Positions 13,549 through 26,373 of a DNA stretch of 64,000 nt are shown here, one piece after another. The stretch's first letter is position 1; each line of letters opens with the position of its first letter. Made by a program: the position numbers and the translations under genes. The DNA comes from Phytoseiulus persimilis (Eukaryota; Arthropoda; Arachnida; Mesostigmata; Phytoseiidae): NCBI GenBank assembly GCA_037576195.1, contig CM075104.1, positions 10,990,211-11,054,210 on the forward strand, in the 5' to 3' direction. A model generated the notes under the pieces. That model was not told the origin of the DNA. It was given only the letters and a program-made list of their open reading frames with translations, and did not search any database.

Positions 13549-14010
13549 AAACTCAGCCGTTTGAAGTGTTATTCTAACTCGCGTGAGGCGATCTTTCCGG
13601 CTCGCCCCTCTCACCCCCCATCCTCCACTCCTCTTCGTGTTTGGTCTTCTCCCCTGATTCTCGCCCTGTTTCGATCGAACACTTTGCCGTGACCGGTATC
13701 GAGAGAAAAGGAAAAATCCAGCGACTCAGTTCGTTATGGCCAATTCGATCGTTGAGCGAACTCCAGGAATGCCCGTCCCTGTCCCTGCGAACTATCGGAG
13801 AGCGGATTCCTTCACTTCAATGCATCAATTCTCTTTCGATTCTCGTGGAATCGTTGGATCGAGGCCCAAATAGAGCTCTGAAGGACGACGAGATCCAGCA
13901 AAGGAGGGAGCAAATGGCGCGGCGTCGAAGGCGTTTCGCATCCAAATGTAACTGAGCCTCCACTTGGCAATTCGAGGCAGAAGGTTGTTGGAGCACAGAG
14001 AGCCCGAGTC

Positions 14011-14310
14011 TTAGCGTGACTCGCGTTGATTACCTCTCCAACTAGCAAGGGAGCGAATCAGCAATCTACCCCTCAACCCCATCTCCCCGGGCCGCACGGC
14101 ACGTCGCACAGATACTCGAGTCGACAGGGGCCCGAGCGAATTCGGTTTGTCTACCAAACCTTGCCCCCACCCCGCCACGATACTCGAGCGCCGCTGATGT
14201 CGTCGACTTTTTCCCCATTCGTCGTCATCTCGTGTCCGTGCCGAATCGATCATTGCCAACAACATCAGCGCAATCAACAACAGCAACAACAGGAGCGGCA
14301 TAATATGCAT
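14011..14310 (-). CDS. Candidate secreted ORF with a leucine-rich start (99 aa)
   Basis: Not recognised. ATG at 14310-14308 is followed by a leucine-rich hydrophobic segment ending near Ser-Ala (LLLLLLLIALMLLAMIDSA), then DDDEWGK and several Arg pairs. The leucines are encoded by the antisense of an interrupted CAA/CAG repeat at about 14258-14300, so a chance signal-peptide look is likely. Confidence 0.12.
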   Translation of the reverse strand: MHIMPLLLLLLLIALMLLAMIDSARTRDDDEWGKSRRHQRRSSIVAGWGQGLVDKPNSLGPLSTRVSVRRAVRPGEMGLRGRLLIRSLASWRGNQRESR

Positions 14311-16850
14311 AAAAGTTCTCCCTCAGAATCGCCCCGCAGCTCAGCCGCCCACCAATCAGTCGTTCCCCCAGATAACCCCAGATATGTTACCCGTCACTAT
14401 TACTGCACACCACTCCACTGCATGGACTGCTTGGGGCGGAAACCAGGTCTGAAATCCGAGCAATCGGAGGTGAATCCTCGCAAAAATCCGACAGTTGGAT
14501 CTTTCAGAGCTCTCCTCTCTGTTTCACGGGCATCAGCCGCCTACCAACGTTGATGACATCATGAGCCGACTCCGGACCCCGGTTCGAATCTGAATCAGCG
14601 AGTAATTTCACCCCTGGAAGAAAGGGCGGGACATTGAAGGATCGGTCGGATTCGTTCGAAGACGGACGACTCCGCGGGCGAACGACTCCAACAAAAGCCA
14701 GCGATCGCGGACGGAATGTTTTTACGAACACGCTGCGCACTCCGGTCTAGTCTGAATGCATTTTCTGGGACCTTCTCGTAGGCATCATTATCGTGACGCG
14801 GCTCTCGGTCGAGGGAAAAACGAGACGCGAGCGTTCCGCGGGCAGAGGGGAGACGAACGAACCGATCGAACGACAAGTCGGACCCTTCGAGTTGAGTTGG
14901 AGCGGGTCGAATGGAATCATGCGAAATGTCTAAAAACGAGCAATCGAAACGCGCAGTCATCAACTTGCGGTGGATGTAGTCGATTCGGCCGCCGGTTCAT
15001 CGACTCATTAGGAGCTACGCTTCCATGTATCCAGCCTGCTCGACACGATTTGGAGAAGGAAAAGATCTCCCTCTCCAAATCCACGGCGGCGGAATCGATA
15101 TCAATAACACCCACGAGGGAGCGCATCACGCTGGCGAGCGTGTAATCAAACGCCTCAAACGCACAGCAGAAACAGATTGACTTTCATTGGCTTGTTCTTT
15201 GTGTGGCCGACCCGGATTGCACCGAACGGTCTGTGCAAGGTGATTTCTGTTTCGTTCCTCGGCGAGGAGATCGTCCAGGTCGAGAAAAGGGATCCACCCG
15301 AACCAACCGCGATGTGGGAGAGAGCTGAGCGCTCATGGACATGCACGGTCTCGTGAAGCGGTCTGTCTGAGCGGGCGGGGGACAACTCGCCTTGAGCAGA
15401 ATGAGAAATTAACTACTCTTGGTTGGAGGCCGGGACCAAGGAGGAGAAGGGGGAGGCCGACCGGCACATGAGCGAAAATTTTTATTGAATCCGATTCAAC
15501 CAACCGCGCACACGAGGAGGCGAGCAACAGAACATCTGTTCTCATCGGAACCTATTAGGCACGATCGGTAAATCTTGGCTGTAGTATTCCACCCCACGTT
15601 CCCAAGTTCCTGATCGCCGGTAAGAACAGTCGATCACTAGAGACGCTAGCTAGTGTAATATGTACTGACTTCTTCCGACTAGCACGCACCGATGCGCGCA
15701 CCGGAGTTCAAAAAAAATACAAGAAACCGGCTAGCACAAAATGAGAGAGCGCGCAGTGCATACACGCCTTTCAGGAGCGGCTCCGGACGCCTCCTCGGTG
15801 TTCGATTCGTAGAAAATCGACGGTGCTCGCGAATAGTTGATACACTGCGTTCGATCTCCGGATGGGCGACAGACAGACGAGCGGAAGTTACCCACAGCTA
15901 TCCCCCCGCTACCCCGTTGTTGCGTGAGCTGAAGCGGATCTTCCATCAATGGCTACAGCCCGCTGTCCACGAGTCCGGGCCCTCAAATATCTCCCTGTGT
16001 CGTCCTGAACTCCGCGAACGCGAAGACGATGAGGGAGGAGGACGAGCGACTGTGGCAAACGAGCCAATCGATCGATCCGTTCACTGCGGACGACAGCTCT
16101 CGAACAGGGAGAATGCTGCCGGAAATGCTTAGCAATCCGCTCTCGTGAAAGTTCGGGAGAACGAGTGTCGAAACTGATCGTTCGTCGACGGAATCTGCGA
16201 GGTCTCGCTCCAATAAAGTGAGGCGGAGAGGGGGACACTGTGCGGAACCCATGGTTGGAGCCCAGTCCGTGCGGCTCTAAGAGCAACCTCCTCGCAACAG
16301 GGTGATGGTTAAAGGCCAGCTGGTGAGCCGAGCGGTCGTCTGGCGGGCGGTCCGACCGACCAACAGACTAGCGGAGCGATCAGCCAACTGTAATAGGTGG
16401 TTTTGTATGAGAGAAGTGGAGAATTGTCGGATCGGGAGCAGGGTCGGCCGTCACGCAGATGGACAACAAACGGCGCGAAGAAAACTTCAAGAGCAACGCC
16501 TTTCGATTCGGGAGACCATCCGCGTCGATGTCCGACTGTTCCAGTCTCAAGAACGAACTCCATTCATCTTCTCGGTCAGCCGGTAGTCTTCGCGGAATTC
16601 CGGTGCGCAGTGGCTTAATTAGTGAGATTAATCCGTTTGTCGGCGGGATTTGGAAGCCCAAGGGCTCGTTTGGCTCGCGGGTCCGGCTATCTGGGCGTGG
16701 GGCGGGGCGGTTCAGGAGAAACTAACATGAGAATAAACAAGGCAAACAAACGCTAACTGGGGCACCGAATCAATTACAAGGAGTAGATTAATGGCAGGCG
16801 CCCTACTCCGAAGCACACTGCCGCCACTGCAACTACACCGCCGTCACCTC

Positions 16851-16863
16851 CAGCAGCAGCAGC
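16851..16863 (+). repeat. CAG trinucleotide repeat
   Basis: Four CAG units plus one base, in a C-rich stretch. Confidence 0.85.
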
Positions 16864-17570
16864 ACCCCTGTACTATCGCAGTCACTCCCATCGGGGAGGG
16901 AGCGAAGGGAGTTCGCAGCGAAGCATCCACGGCGAGAGCAAGGGATCGCGCGTTCGGCTCCAGTGCGTGCTCCGAAGCGGCTCTAAGCCTCTATTTGGCA
17001 GCGACGTCTGTCTTTCGATCACTCTTTGTAGTATTCCGCTGTCTGACAAAGAGGCGCACGACGAACCTCAACGCAGCAGCACTCAAATATTTACCCTCCG
17101 CCTCCGACTCGCTACCAAACTCGCTCTGCTCGGTTGGTCAAGATCAACGGTGAACCTCGCCTGATCACGAAACTCGGAGCCAAGACTTCTCGTTGATAAT
17201 TCACGGAGCCAGCGAATGTTGGCTGTGTCGAATTCGTCTCTTCTCCTCTCGTTGACTCCTCGGTCGCCGTTGTTTCCAAGTCTTGCGGAGTCGACGACAA
17301 CGACGATTCTCCCCGCCCTCCCGATCATCGATGTCCGCTTCCCGTTAGAAACGGAAGAATATTGAAGCGCTGTGTCCCTCTTGTTTGCACGGCGTCTACA
17401 GTCACTTGCGCAGGGGACTCCTTGGAGAGCACGAGCGTGCCTCGGCGCGGACGGCCATAAAATTCGCGGATGTCCGATCTCCTTCCTTCGCTCCTTCCTC
17501 GGTCACCAGAGTTGGTAGCCGACACATCAGGGCCGCCGCCATCATCGTTGTCTTCGTTTTCCGAACGCTG

Positions 17571-17586
17571 TCGTCGTCGTCGTCGT
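17571..17586 (+). repeat. TCG trinucleotide repeat
   Basis: Five TCG units. It translates as polyserine in the plus-strand frame that crosses it. Confidence 0.85.
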
Positions 17587-19476
17587 CACCGCCATCGGAC
17601 TTCCCTCACCTCGTTCCGAATGGCCCGCTAGAGACAACTTATCGCATGTGCCGAACGCTTCCAGGGCGCACAGCTGCTGATAACGGCAAGACGGCATCTT
17701 CTCTTGAACGAGAGAAGCCGCCAAAGCCGTTTGAGCGGGCCTCGAGTGGAGCATCTAGTTAGCAAGTAAGTTATTCACGTAACGCCAGCTTATCCGCCGC
17801 GCGGGACGATTCAACAGCAAAATAGGACAGCGCGCAGTCTCCTCGAACATCTTTCGCTCGTTCGCGCGGAGGGAAGGCCTGAGCTCGAGGGACGCGACGG
17901 ACTTGCGGAACGTCCGCGGCAACGGGCTCGGCGGAGGATGGCCGATAGGGAACGCGTGAGCTCCGCAAGCCAGAGTAAGCCTGACTTAATTGGGACGGAG
18001 CAGCATCTCCTGTCAAAGAGTGTTCAGGCGTCAACTCAGACTCTCCGGTGGGGCGCTCGCGACTCAGCTTAATGAACCGAGTTTCCTGGGAACTAGTTCC
18101 CGGTGTTCCAACGGCCGCCCGCCCGCCCACCTCCCCGCGGGAACAACTCCGCGAAATCGCGCGTTTTTCTCCAGGAGTCGATCCGTTTGAATCGTTGATT
18201 CACCGAGATAATTATTACTGATCTTGTTTCGCAGTTTGTTACTGCGAACTGGCCGCCTCGCAACCTGCTCGTTTGCGAAATCTCTGCGGACGAGTATTGC
18301 GCAGCTCACTCAGAAGGCTCCAGCGCTCGAGTAGACTCTCGCTCCCGATCATCCTCCATCTTGTTTCGGCGGAACAGAAGAGCGCATAGTTCCACTGGAA
18401 TACGACACATGTGCACCCTCGGCATGTTCAGCTAGGAGCAGCTCTCTGTTCGAATGAGATTATTCGTCCCTGGTTGCTCCTCGCAGGCTCAACGGAGGGA
18501 TTCTCTTCCTGAAGGGAACCCAACAGCAGCCGCTTCCGATGAGGGTTAGTCGCCCATTTTCTCCGCCCTCCAATCGCATCGAATCCATATAGATATTTGG
18601 CCATTAGACCCTCGCTGCCATGGCGGTCCAATTCCGACGACTGTGGATGACCACCATCAGAGAGGAAGCCGGCGATGATGCTTTTGCCGCTGTGGCCACT
18701 GCTGCGCGAACGGCCATCCGATAAACATTAATTCAAATGAAACGCCCAGCTTTCACCAACTCACTCAGCCCACTGAAAAGCTATCATGAGTGGGAGAGCT
18801 TTGGACTGAGAATTATTGCGGACTAGGGGGCCAGCTGAGATTTGCGGGAATCGCTTCGGGAGCTCACACTCGAAGTCGTGTGACTCGTTGTCGTTCGTGT
18901 CGTCGTTGTCGCCATGGAATGGAATCCGTGTAAGCTGATTAGCTCAATCCGACGATAATGATCTGTCACTCCCAAACCAACACTGCAGCGACCTGGAACC
19001 GGCTCCGCTGCTACTTTCGCAGTTGGTAGCTCGGTTTTCGGGCTCTTCGGGAGCTCGGGCTTTCCGCGCAGGTGTGTACGTTCAGCGGACAGACCAGAGC
19101 GAAGTCGGAGAAGACTCCCCGGCGTGCTCGCATGATCGGCTTGCGAAGCGGGAGGAGACGACAAGCACGACTCGCGGAGTTGATGGCGTGTGCAACAGTT
19201 TGGGCTTTTCGAAAACCGTTCTTAGATGTGCTAACATCGGTCTACCGCCGTCGGGGGAACCTCGAGGATCACGAGAAGGCAGGTAGGGGTTCAACATCGA
19301 TAAGGAAGTAGACCGACAGAGGCGTCGTGGTTAAGTAAATGACGAAGAGATCGCCTTTCCTCGACTCCGTTCGCCAATCGCAGAGCGCCAGTCAAGTCTG
19401 GCTTCCTTCCTCCCTGACTGCATACGATACCTGTCGAAGCGGGATTAGATGAGTCACCTGTCTGAGGCGACGATAT

Positions 19477-19493
19477 CAACCAACCAACCAACC
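19477..19493 (+). repeat. (CAAC)4 tetranucleotide repeat
   Basis: Four CAAC units followed by CGACAG. Confidence 0.9.
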
Positions 19494-22260
19494 GACAGAG
19501 CGAGCCGGTCGGCATCCCAGCCGGGCGGACTGTCAGCCAATATCTTAAATGTTCTCGCCGACTACCCGACCAAGCGCCATTCTGAGTCAGCGTGTTTTGC
19601 TTTGCCCCTATTTTTTTCCTTCGCTCTTCCTTATTTTAGTTCAGCGCCGAGTTCTACCCCAACCCTGAGTCTATGCGGGCGGCTCCCTGGCCGCGATGGC
19701 AGTTTGCCCGGCAGCAGTTGCCGCTGGTTGCCCGGTTGGCAACTTCGTAACCGACCGCCATGATCAGCGTGGTGGAGCCCGCGGTAACTCCGGCATTGAA
19801 TTCATGCATTCTCGGAGAAACTTTCCTCGTTTGTTGGGGGAACGAGCCGGAGAATATTTCCCGGCGAAACTGCACTCGAAATCTCTCGGAAAGCTGAACG
19901 AGGAGCACTTTGGTTTCGATGAATTAAGAGGCGCACCCCGTACAATTGCTGAGACCAAAGCGCTGTCTCTGTGCATACCTAGGAAGTCCAACTTCTGTGG
20001 GATCGAGGAGCGGAAAATAGTTCGGGCGCTTCGGTGATTACTCTCATGGGCCGAGGAATGCGATCCCGTTTCGTTTTGCGTGTATCAAGGCCGCAAATCG
20101 TTCCTGAAGGATCGCGACTTCGATTCTGGGCTGCGTTTGTCGCAAACACCCATCTACGGCTTGGAATCAATCTCAATCTCGAAGCTCAGCGACTGAGCCT
20201 GCTAGGTCAGACAGGGCTCGACGGAGAGTACTCGATGGCGAGCTGCCACCCAGAGAAAGGTTTGCGTTGCGTGAGCCGTTGAGGGCGCGGCTCGTGTTGT
20301 GCCCGAGCTGAGTCAGTCACACCCATACAACCGCGCTTCTGGCGGAGTCTTCGGCATTCGTCCGCTGTTCACTCCGAGTCAGAGGAAGTGCGAGGTCCCT
20401 TTCCACGGGGAGCTGCTGAAAGTCTTGCGACGATCCCCAGAGCTCTTTCTTCACTACGTGCATTCCGGTGATCGTATGAGGAACTGATCGTAGCGCGCAG
20501 CTTAACGCAGCTCACTCGAAATATGAAACGAGGTTTACTGACTCTCTCCCCGAACCTTGCGCGGTCTAAGATTTTTACTCCAGTCGCGGCTGTGGCCGGT
20601 GGCAGGGTGCACTATTGAAAGCCGCGAGCAAAAAGTTGGCTCTCGTGTTTTCTTCTCTCAACAGCCGCTCCCAACTTACGGCTTGCACGCAATAAGGCAC
20701 GTGGCCCGCTGAATTTATCTGAAAAGTCCCCCACCAAAAGGGAGCCCGAGAGTGTACGGCGGATATCCAAAAGTGAGCGCGAGAAAAAAGTGAGATAATA
20801 GTGTCGCCGAGATTCAGAAGATCGGCGCGTCGCGACTGGGACGTGTATCAGGGTGTGGCGAACCGAAAGGAAATCTACTCACGGAATTCGCTTCATGTCT
20901 TCGCTGTCGACAGCTCCGCGCGTCGTCGAGATCCTGGGAAGCGAAAGGATCGCTTTTCTACGGAGTGGGAAATCCTCTGAATCCAGGTTTCCTCGCCGGA
21001 TAGTCGGAGCTCGAATGTCGGAATTCTTCGCAGCGGATAGTCATGGTGACAATGAATAGAGGACTAGGGAATAATTCTCGTCGGCAACGGAAGTTCGATG
21101 GGAAAAATTGGAACTTCAGCTTCGAGAATGTCATTCGCAAATCTTACCAAGGGGAGCTGTCTCGAACAACTCTCTCCTCGAGACGGCTACGGGGGCCTGG
21201 AAAGTTGGAAAAAGTGCCCCGTCATCCGTCGAGGTTCCGGAGACTGCTGCGGGAGCAAGCTGTCCGAGAACACGCGGAGGATTTTATTGAATCTTTATTC
21301 ATTGGAGCGAAGTTCGAGCTGCGTCGTTTTTCGAAAGTGAAAATCAACTTAGCCCGAGGTTGGTGAATGGCTGCTTTTCCTCCTGCTGCCGTTCGAATGA
21401 AGCGTCTTTCAATGGTCCATGGTCAGGGACGTACACACACGTGCCGGTCGCTCTTCGTGTCGCGTGCCGACTCGAATCCGCTCTACGACTTTCTTTCCGG
21501 ATTTTTCTTTCTGTTCCGGTTGACACATCTCTAACCAGCTTCTACCGTTGGTCACTGTCCGACCACGTCGTTCTGCCTCCCGCGAGGCGTTTCGCCGAGA
21601 CTAACTCCTCGGTGATACGCGTCCCCAGCTCTGACCCGCCTCAAGGTCAATAATCACATTCAATAAGAACTTATTGCCGACGCTTCTCGTTGCGTCGCCG
21701 GCACGAGTTCGGTTTCTCTGCCACCCGCTGCTCCCACAAGTTCACTCTTGGCTCCAACACTCCGAACGAACCGCCCGGTGGTTCGCGATACTCATATGGA
21801 AATATCGAGCGAGTCCCACAGGCTGCTATATGCGTGCATGTCGCCCAAAGGCTTCGGTTATCCGGGCTTAGATGGTACCCGGTGAGGTTGGACTAGCGAG
21901 AAAAGAAACCAAAGAAACAACGGAGTCTTTGACGAGGCGAGGGAGCAACGTTGATCGCTCCTCCGCTCGTTCTGCTCTCGCCCGGAACTCAGCGTCGGGC
22001 GAAGCCTGGCGAGTCGCCGAGCAAGTCGGGAAGCCGGCACTAGTGTTTCGCGCAATCTGCATGCTAACCTAATTTGTTTGAGCACCACCTTCACGCTTCG
22101 CGTTGTTTTCGCGGTGTAGTTGCGCAGGAGACCGCACAGACCGTGCCGCGGTGGCTACGCGCGTTTTTTGACAAAGTGCCTCCGCGTCGTCGCAGAGCCT
22201 GCGGTATCAGCAACAAAGACCCGGGAGGGGCTTCTTGGAGTTTTTTCGCTCGCGAACTTG

Positions 22261-22276
22261 CTCTCTCTCTCTCTCT
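22261..22276 (+). repeat. (CT)8 microsatellite
   Basis: Eight CT units followed by AGTG. Confidence 0.9.
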
Positions 22277-22684
22277 AGTGTTTCTGCTTCGGCAACTTAA
22301 CTTATCACATTGCAGTGCGCGATCGTCTGGATCGTTGTGCCAGTTCACTGAGAATAGCAGCGGGCGTGGAGGGAAACCTCAACGACTACGGAGGGGACGG
22401 GGTGCTACCGCTAATGCAGCTGCTGGTGCTCGTCCGAGCCGTGGAAGCGTGCAGTAACTTTCACCTGGGAGGATTCCATACATAGCAAGCGAGCATCCTT
22501 GTTACCGCACGCTAGCATTCATGGTTTCCTAGGAAAATGCTCGCTCCCCCCTGAAGAACGACATTCTTCCAACTTCTCAACCCTCTCAGAAGCCCCCTGA
22601 AAGTGGCCGCGTAGTCTAGCTCCAGAGACCGCCGCCCAGCGATCGCAGAAAGCCATTCGAGCCATGGAATCGATGCCTCGACTG

Positions 22685-23551
22685 TTATCCTCGACTCCTT
22701 CCTGAGTATTGTTTCGTGAACTCAACGAAGCTCGAATCCTCCCGGGTTAGTGGGAGTCCCGACCCGAGCTCGGTTCGGATCCAAACGATGAAACCATTAT
22801 CTAAGGAGGACATTTTGAGTATGACAAGGAGAAGACCGCTGTTAGTAGATGGGCGGATTTTCTCGGACGGATCACCTGCATAGAAATAGGCGGAACGAAC
22901 GTCGGCCGTGATGGCGGCCATTCCCGCTATTAAATTTCTGATAAAAAAGCGTGTGCCTCCCCCCCCCCCCACTCTGCGGCCCAGTCCCTGTCTTGTGCAT
23001 CCGCCGTGTGCGAACAGCTTGCCAGACAACCGATTCCATCCGCGGTCGTAAACTGCTCTACTTTGATGTGATGTCCCCGTCGTCTGCTTCGTTGTTTTCG
23101 CTTCTTCCTCCTCCTCACCCGGTATCCTCCTGCCGCATGCGCTCCCGCCTCGGCGAGAAAAAATAAAAATTTGACCCCCGGTGCAGGGAGAGCTGGCGCT
23201 GTGCATCGTTCCTCCCAGTTGAAGCTTTTTCCGTTCGTCGTTTCCTACGCGGGCTGTTCGCGAAATCAGCGGAGGCTCGCTCGGCAGGCAACGAGGAACA
23301 GATTTCATTATAAATTCATTGTTACGAGATTTGAAATCTTGACGATTCCCTCGAGAGCGAGTGAGCGAGAGCGTGGGCAAGAGAGGCCTCGACAGCAGCA
23401 GCGGGGCCAACCGACCGAACGAGATCAAGAGAGTTTCCTTACCAGGCAACGCATGGTGAGAAGATGTGAAAGTGGCAAAGAGACGTGGCATACCCGGCAG
23501 AGTCTGCGAGAAGGGAAACAGAGCCGAGAAAATCGCGCCCGGCGTTATCAT
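22685..23551 (-). CDS. Longest unexplained ORF in the window (288 codons from ATG)
   Basis: Not recognised. The frame is open from 23680 and has its first ATG at 23551-23549. It stops at 22685. The product is rich in Ser, Arg and Gly, with a Glu run (EEEEE) and a Gly run encoded by the C12 tract at 22959-22970. No signal peptide, domain or catalytic motif is visible. The length is more than I would expect by chance at this base composition, but the residue make-up looks like translated non-coding DNA. The homopolymer inside the frame makes it sensitive to sequencing indels. Confidence 0.12.
   Translation of the reverse strand: MITPGAIFSALFPFSQTLPGMPRLFATFTSSHHALPGKETLLISFGRLAPLLLSRPLLPTLSLTRSRGNRQDFKSRNNEFIMKSVPRCLPSEPPLISRTARVGNDERKKLQLGGTMHSASSPCTGGQIFIFSRRGGSACGRRIPGEEEEEAKTTKQTTGTSHQSRAVYDRGWNRLSGKLFAHGGCTRQGLGRRVGGGGGTRFFIRNLIAGMAAITADVRSAYFYAGDPSEKIRPSTNSGLLLVILKMSSLDNGFIVWIRTELGSGLPLTREDSSFVEFTKQYSGRSRG
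22959..22970 (+). repeat. Poly-C run (12 C)
   Basis: Twelve consecutive C, lying inside the longest minus-strand open frame, where they encode a glycine run. Confidence 0.95.
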
Positions 23552-25504
23552 CGTCTCAGTCGGCAGCGACGACGATGGCGGCGGAGATGATGCGAACCCG
23601 GTCTGAAAAACCTCATTCGAACGGGGGAGGAGGCAAGATGAAAACTTATTTTCCCACTTCCGCAGTTTCAGCGGAGACAACGCCTTCGCAGCTGAATTTT
23701 TTGTCCGATGCCGCTGATCCTACCGCTGGGCTCCGACTCGGCTTGGGTTCGAGCGGGCCAATACGTTCGCGTGACTATTCCGTTCAGGAGAGGAATTATT
23801 TCAAAAGAGGGAGGACTGAGACTCGGGAGAAAATGAAAGAATCGCCGTGAGGAGGAGCGACCAGAGTCGCTGAAGGACCCCGCGTCGTTGCCGTTGCAGC
23901 GGCGGGAAACGGTCAGCGTTGAGAATTCTTCGGCAGCTGTGGGGAAATTCAAATTCTTAACCATGAACTGCAAGCCGAGGCGCAGCAGTCTATCCGAAAC
24001 GACGCACGGAGACTTAGACTTCTGCGCGAGGGAGACGACAAGAGGGAACGCGAGGCGGAGTTCGACCCCTGCCCTTCTAAGATGATCCCCTCCCTCGGTA
24101 TCGAAGAATATTTTACAATTAGAGCGTCGAAAGCACGACTCGCAGGTTGGCAGCCACTCAGGCTCGGATCGTGCGCATCGAACGAACGCATCGGAGTCGC
24201 ATCACGTCGCACACTTGGACTTTCGTCGAAACAACGGAGGGAAAATGGCAGCGTCTCCAACAGCACTTTATCTTTTCTCCTTCGGTTCTTTATGTTTCGC
24301 TGCTCTTTCCCGGCGGTGAAACTTTTTCAAGAGCGTCTTGCAGAACTTTGAAGGAACGACTTGGAGTGGGAAACGTCACGTCATGATCAACTTGAGAATG
24401 TCTGCCGCCAGACGCGTTCCCTAACCACAACAGGCTGAGGCTTGAATTTGCAAGTCAACGGAGGACGAGATCGAACTTTCCGTGGCCTTTCGGGGAGCTC
24501 TAGGTGGAAAAGGCATCTGCTTTTCCACGGCTACGACGCGCACCGAAATGGGTTTCGACAACGAATTGCAGAGTGATTCTCGAACCCTTGAAGTGTATAT
24601 TTTCCCCAGTCCAAGACATAGTGTTCGCGTTCTCGACATCTGACCAAGAAAGAAAAGGAGAGAGAGGAGCTCGGCCGCAGAGCAGAACTCTTGCACTTCA
24701 TTCTGAATTCGGAGAAACAATATTCAGTGTTCGGTTCATTTTCATGATCGTTCGTTTTCCCTCTTGCCGTGTTCGCCCTCATCCACTGAATAGCTTTGTT
24801 AACGATTTATTAGTAGAAAGAGGGCAGAGGAAAAGGAACGACGAGCTACTGAAAAGGCGAACTGCCTTCGTGCAAGGGTGCGCGTATTGTCGGCGGTGAA
24901 CGAGGACTTCGACTGACGAGGGGTCTCTCGTTAGAGCCAATTGAAGATTCCAAAGACCAGGGTTTCCTCCCCAGTCTTCTCTTTTTATTGAACTCTCCTG
25001 AAAGCGTTCCACCAGCCGCGGACCGATCGAGGAATACTTGGTTTTGCTAGGCGCAGAGTCTAGTTGGACTGGGTGATTCACCGTCCGTTCACGAAAACTG
25101 CTCCCTCTCTTATATTGCTTCGACGACAGTTTTCAGACATCCCGGCACCGAGCAGAGGGAGGATCAAGACAGCTACGGCGTGGGGCCACTCACGCGCTGG
25201 CATCCGGGAGGTTTGTACTCGCGAACCCCTCTCTCCAAACAAGGGAGCACCGAGCTCGGCTTCCCGCGATCCTTTCCTGGCGGCGCTGAGGTGATCTTCG
25301 GATATACGGGACAGTCGAAGCCCAACCTCTGTGCCCTTTTGGCGTTCATCCCACGACAAGGGATGCACGGAAAAACGGTCGCGGCTGACTAAGGCCAGAG
25401 GACGTCACTGTCACCCGTCGCCATTGTTGAATTCGGTTAGTAAAACAACTGTGCGCTTGGTCAATGATAGAAGGAGACCCTCAAGCGAGGCAGACCACTC
25501 ACCT

Positions 25505-25519
25505 ACCGACCGACCGACC
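25505..25519 (+). repeat. (ACCG)n tetranucleotide repeat
   Basis: Nearly four ACCG units followed by CAAAC. Confidence 0.9.
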
Positions 25520-26162
25520 CAAACAGGGAACACGAGGGCAGCGGATTGTAAGCAGGCTATCGCCAGGGAGCGTCGGGGGTCGCGGCACTTATGTCTTTGC
25601 CTATTTTGGTTCATATTAGCCAGTGCATAGAAGGAACAATGCGAATGGGTCACAATGCGGCGCTCTTGCTGCTTTTGGTGGGTTGGCCGGCGGACAACGG
25701 GTTGGTGGGGTTCGGTCGGTGGCTCGGTTAGCTGGTTGTGAGGCGAAACAGGACAGCTGTGGGCCGGGTTGGTGACCGGAGGGAGCGCGCGCGGGCCGAG
25801 CCGGGGCCCTGCAGCTTATTCCATTTTCTCTGTCTCGAGCTGCAAGAGGATTACATGGATTTTTCGCAACAGCAGCAAGCCGAGCAAGTGATCCTTGCGT
25901 GGCATTTAATGCGTCACGCGGGCCGTGCCGATGGGGAGCAACCTATCAATGTTCGTTTGTGCGTGTGGTCGGGGGTGTGTATTGCGCCTATCGGTAGAGG
26001 CACTTCGAGCAGCAGCATTTCGCTAGCCTCGCGGAAAACAGTGGGACGAACGACCACAGCTCAAACACAGCTTGAGGACGAGTTCCTTGCTTTCGATCGA
26101 GCGCTGCTGTGGATGCTCTTATAGAGATCCTGAACTGGGAATTCAGAGCTAAATGATTGTGA

Positions 26163-26180
26163 GGGGGGGGGGGGGGGGGG
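26163..26180 (+). repeat. Poly-G run (18 G)
   Basis: An uninterrupted run of 18 G, preceded by TGTGA and followed by AGCGGCG. Such runs are prone to sequencing and replication slippage, so frames crossing it are unreliable. Confidence 0.95.
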
Positions 26181-26360
26181 AGCGGCGACGATATCAGCGG
26201 TCGGTGTTTTCGTCCGTCCTCACTAACCGAAGAACTCTCCTCTCCCCTTCCGATCCCCATCCTATAGAGGACACCGGCCATCGGTTCCTATATCGTGCTC
26301 CAGCAGCGGCTTCGACCCGCCGGGAGAAGAATAACAGACAAACAGCTAGCCGAGTTGACA

Positions 26361-26373
26361 GAGAGAGAGAGAG
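26361..26373 (+). repeat. (GA)6 microsatellite
   Basis: Six and a half GA units, about 180 bp from the poly-G run. Confidence 0.85.

Larger units (their letters stand above)
14311..22684. other. No recognisable gene
   Basis: Contains CAG and TCG repeats and the CAAC array. Frames are short and mixed on both strands. A minus-strand frame at about 18733-18428 (containing HSGKSIIAGFLSDGG) looks protein-like but has no start or known homology. Confidence 0.5.

Noticed and set aside
14578..14592. GGTTCGAATC resembling a tRNA B box
   Set aside because: The preceding 60 bases contain no A box or cloverleaf pairing.
20692..20715. TAAGGCACGTGG, similar to the start of miR-124
   Set aside because: It matches only about the first nine bases, then diverges, and no hairpin partner is present upstream.
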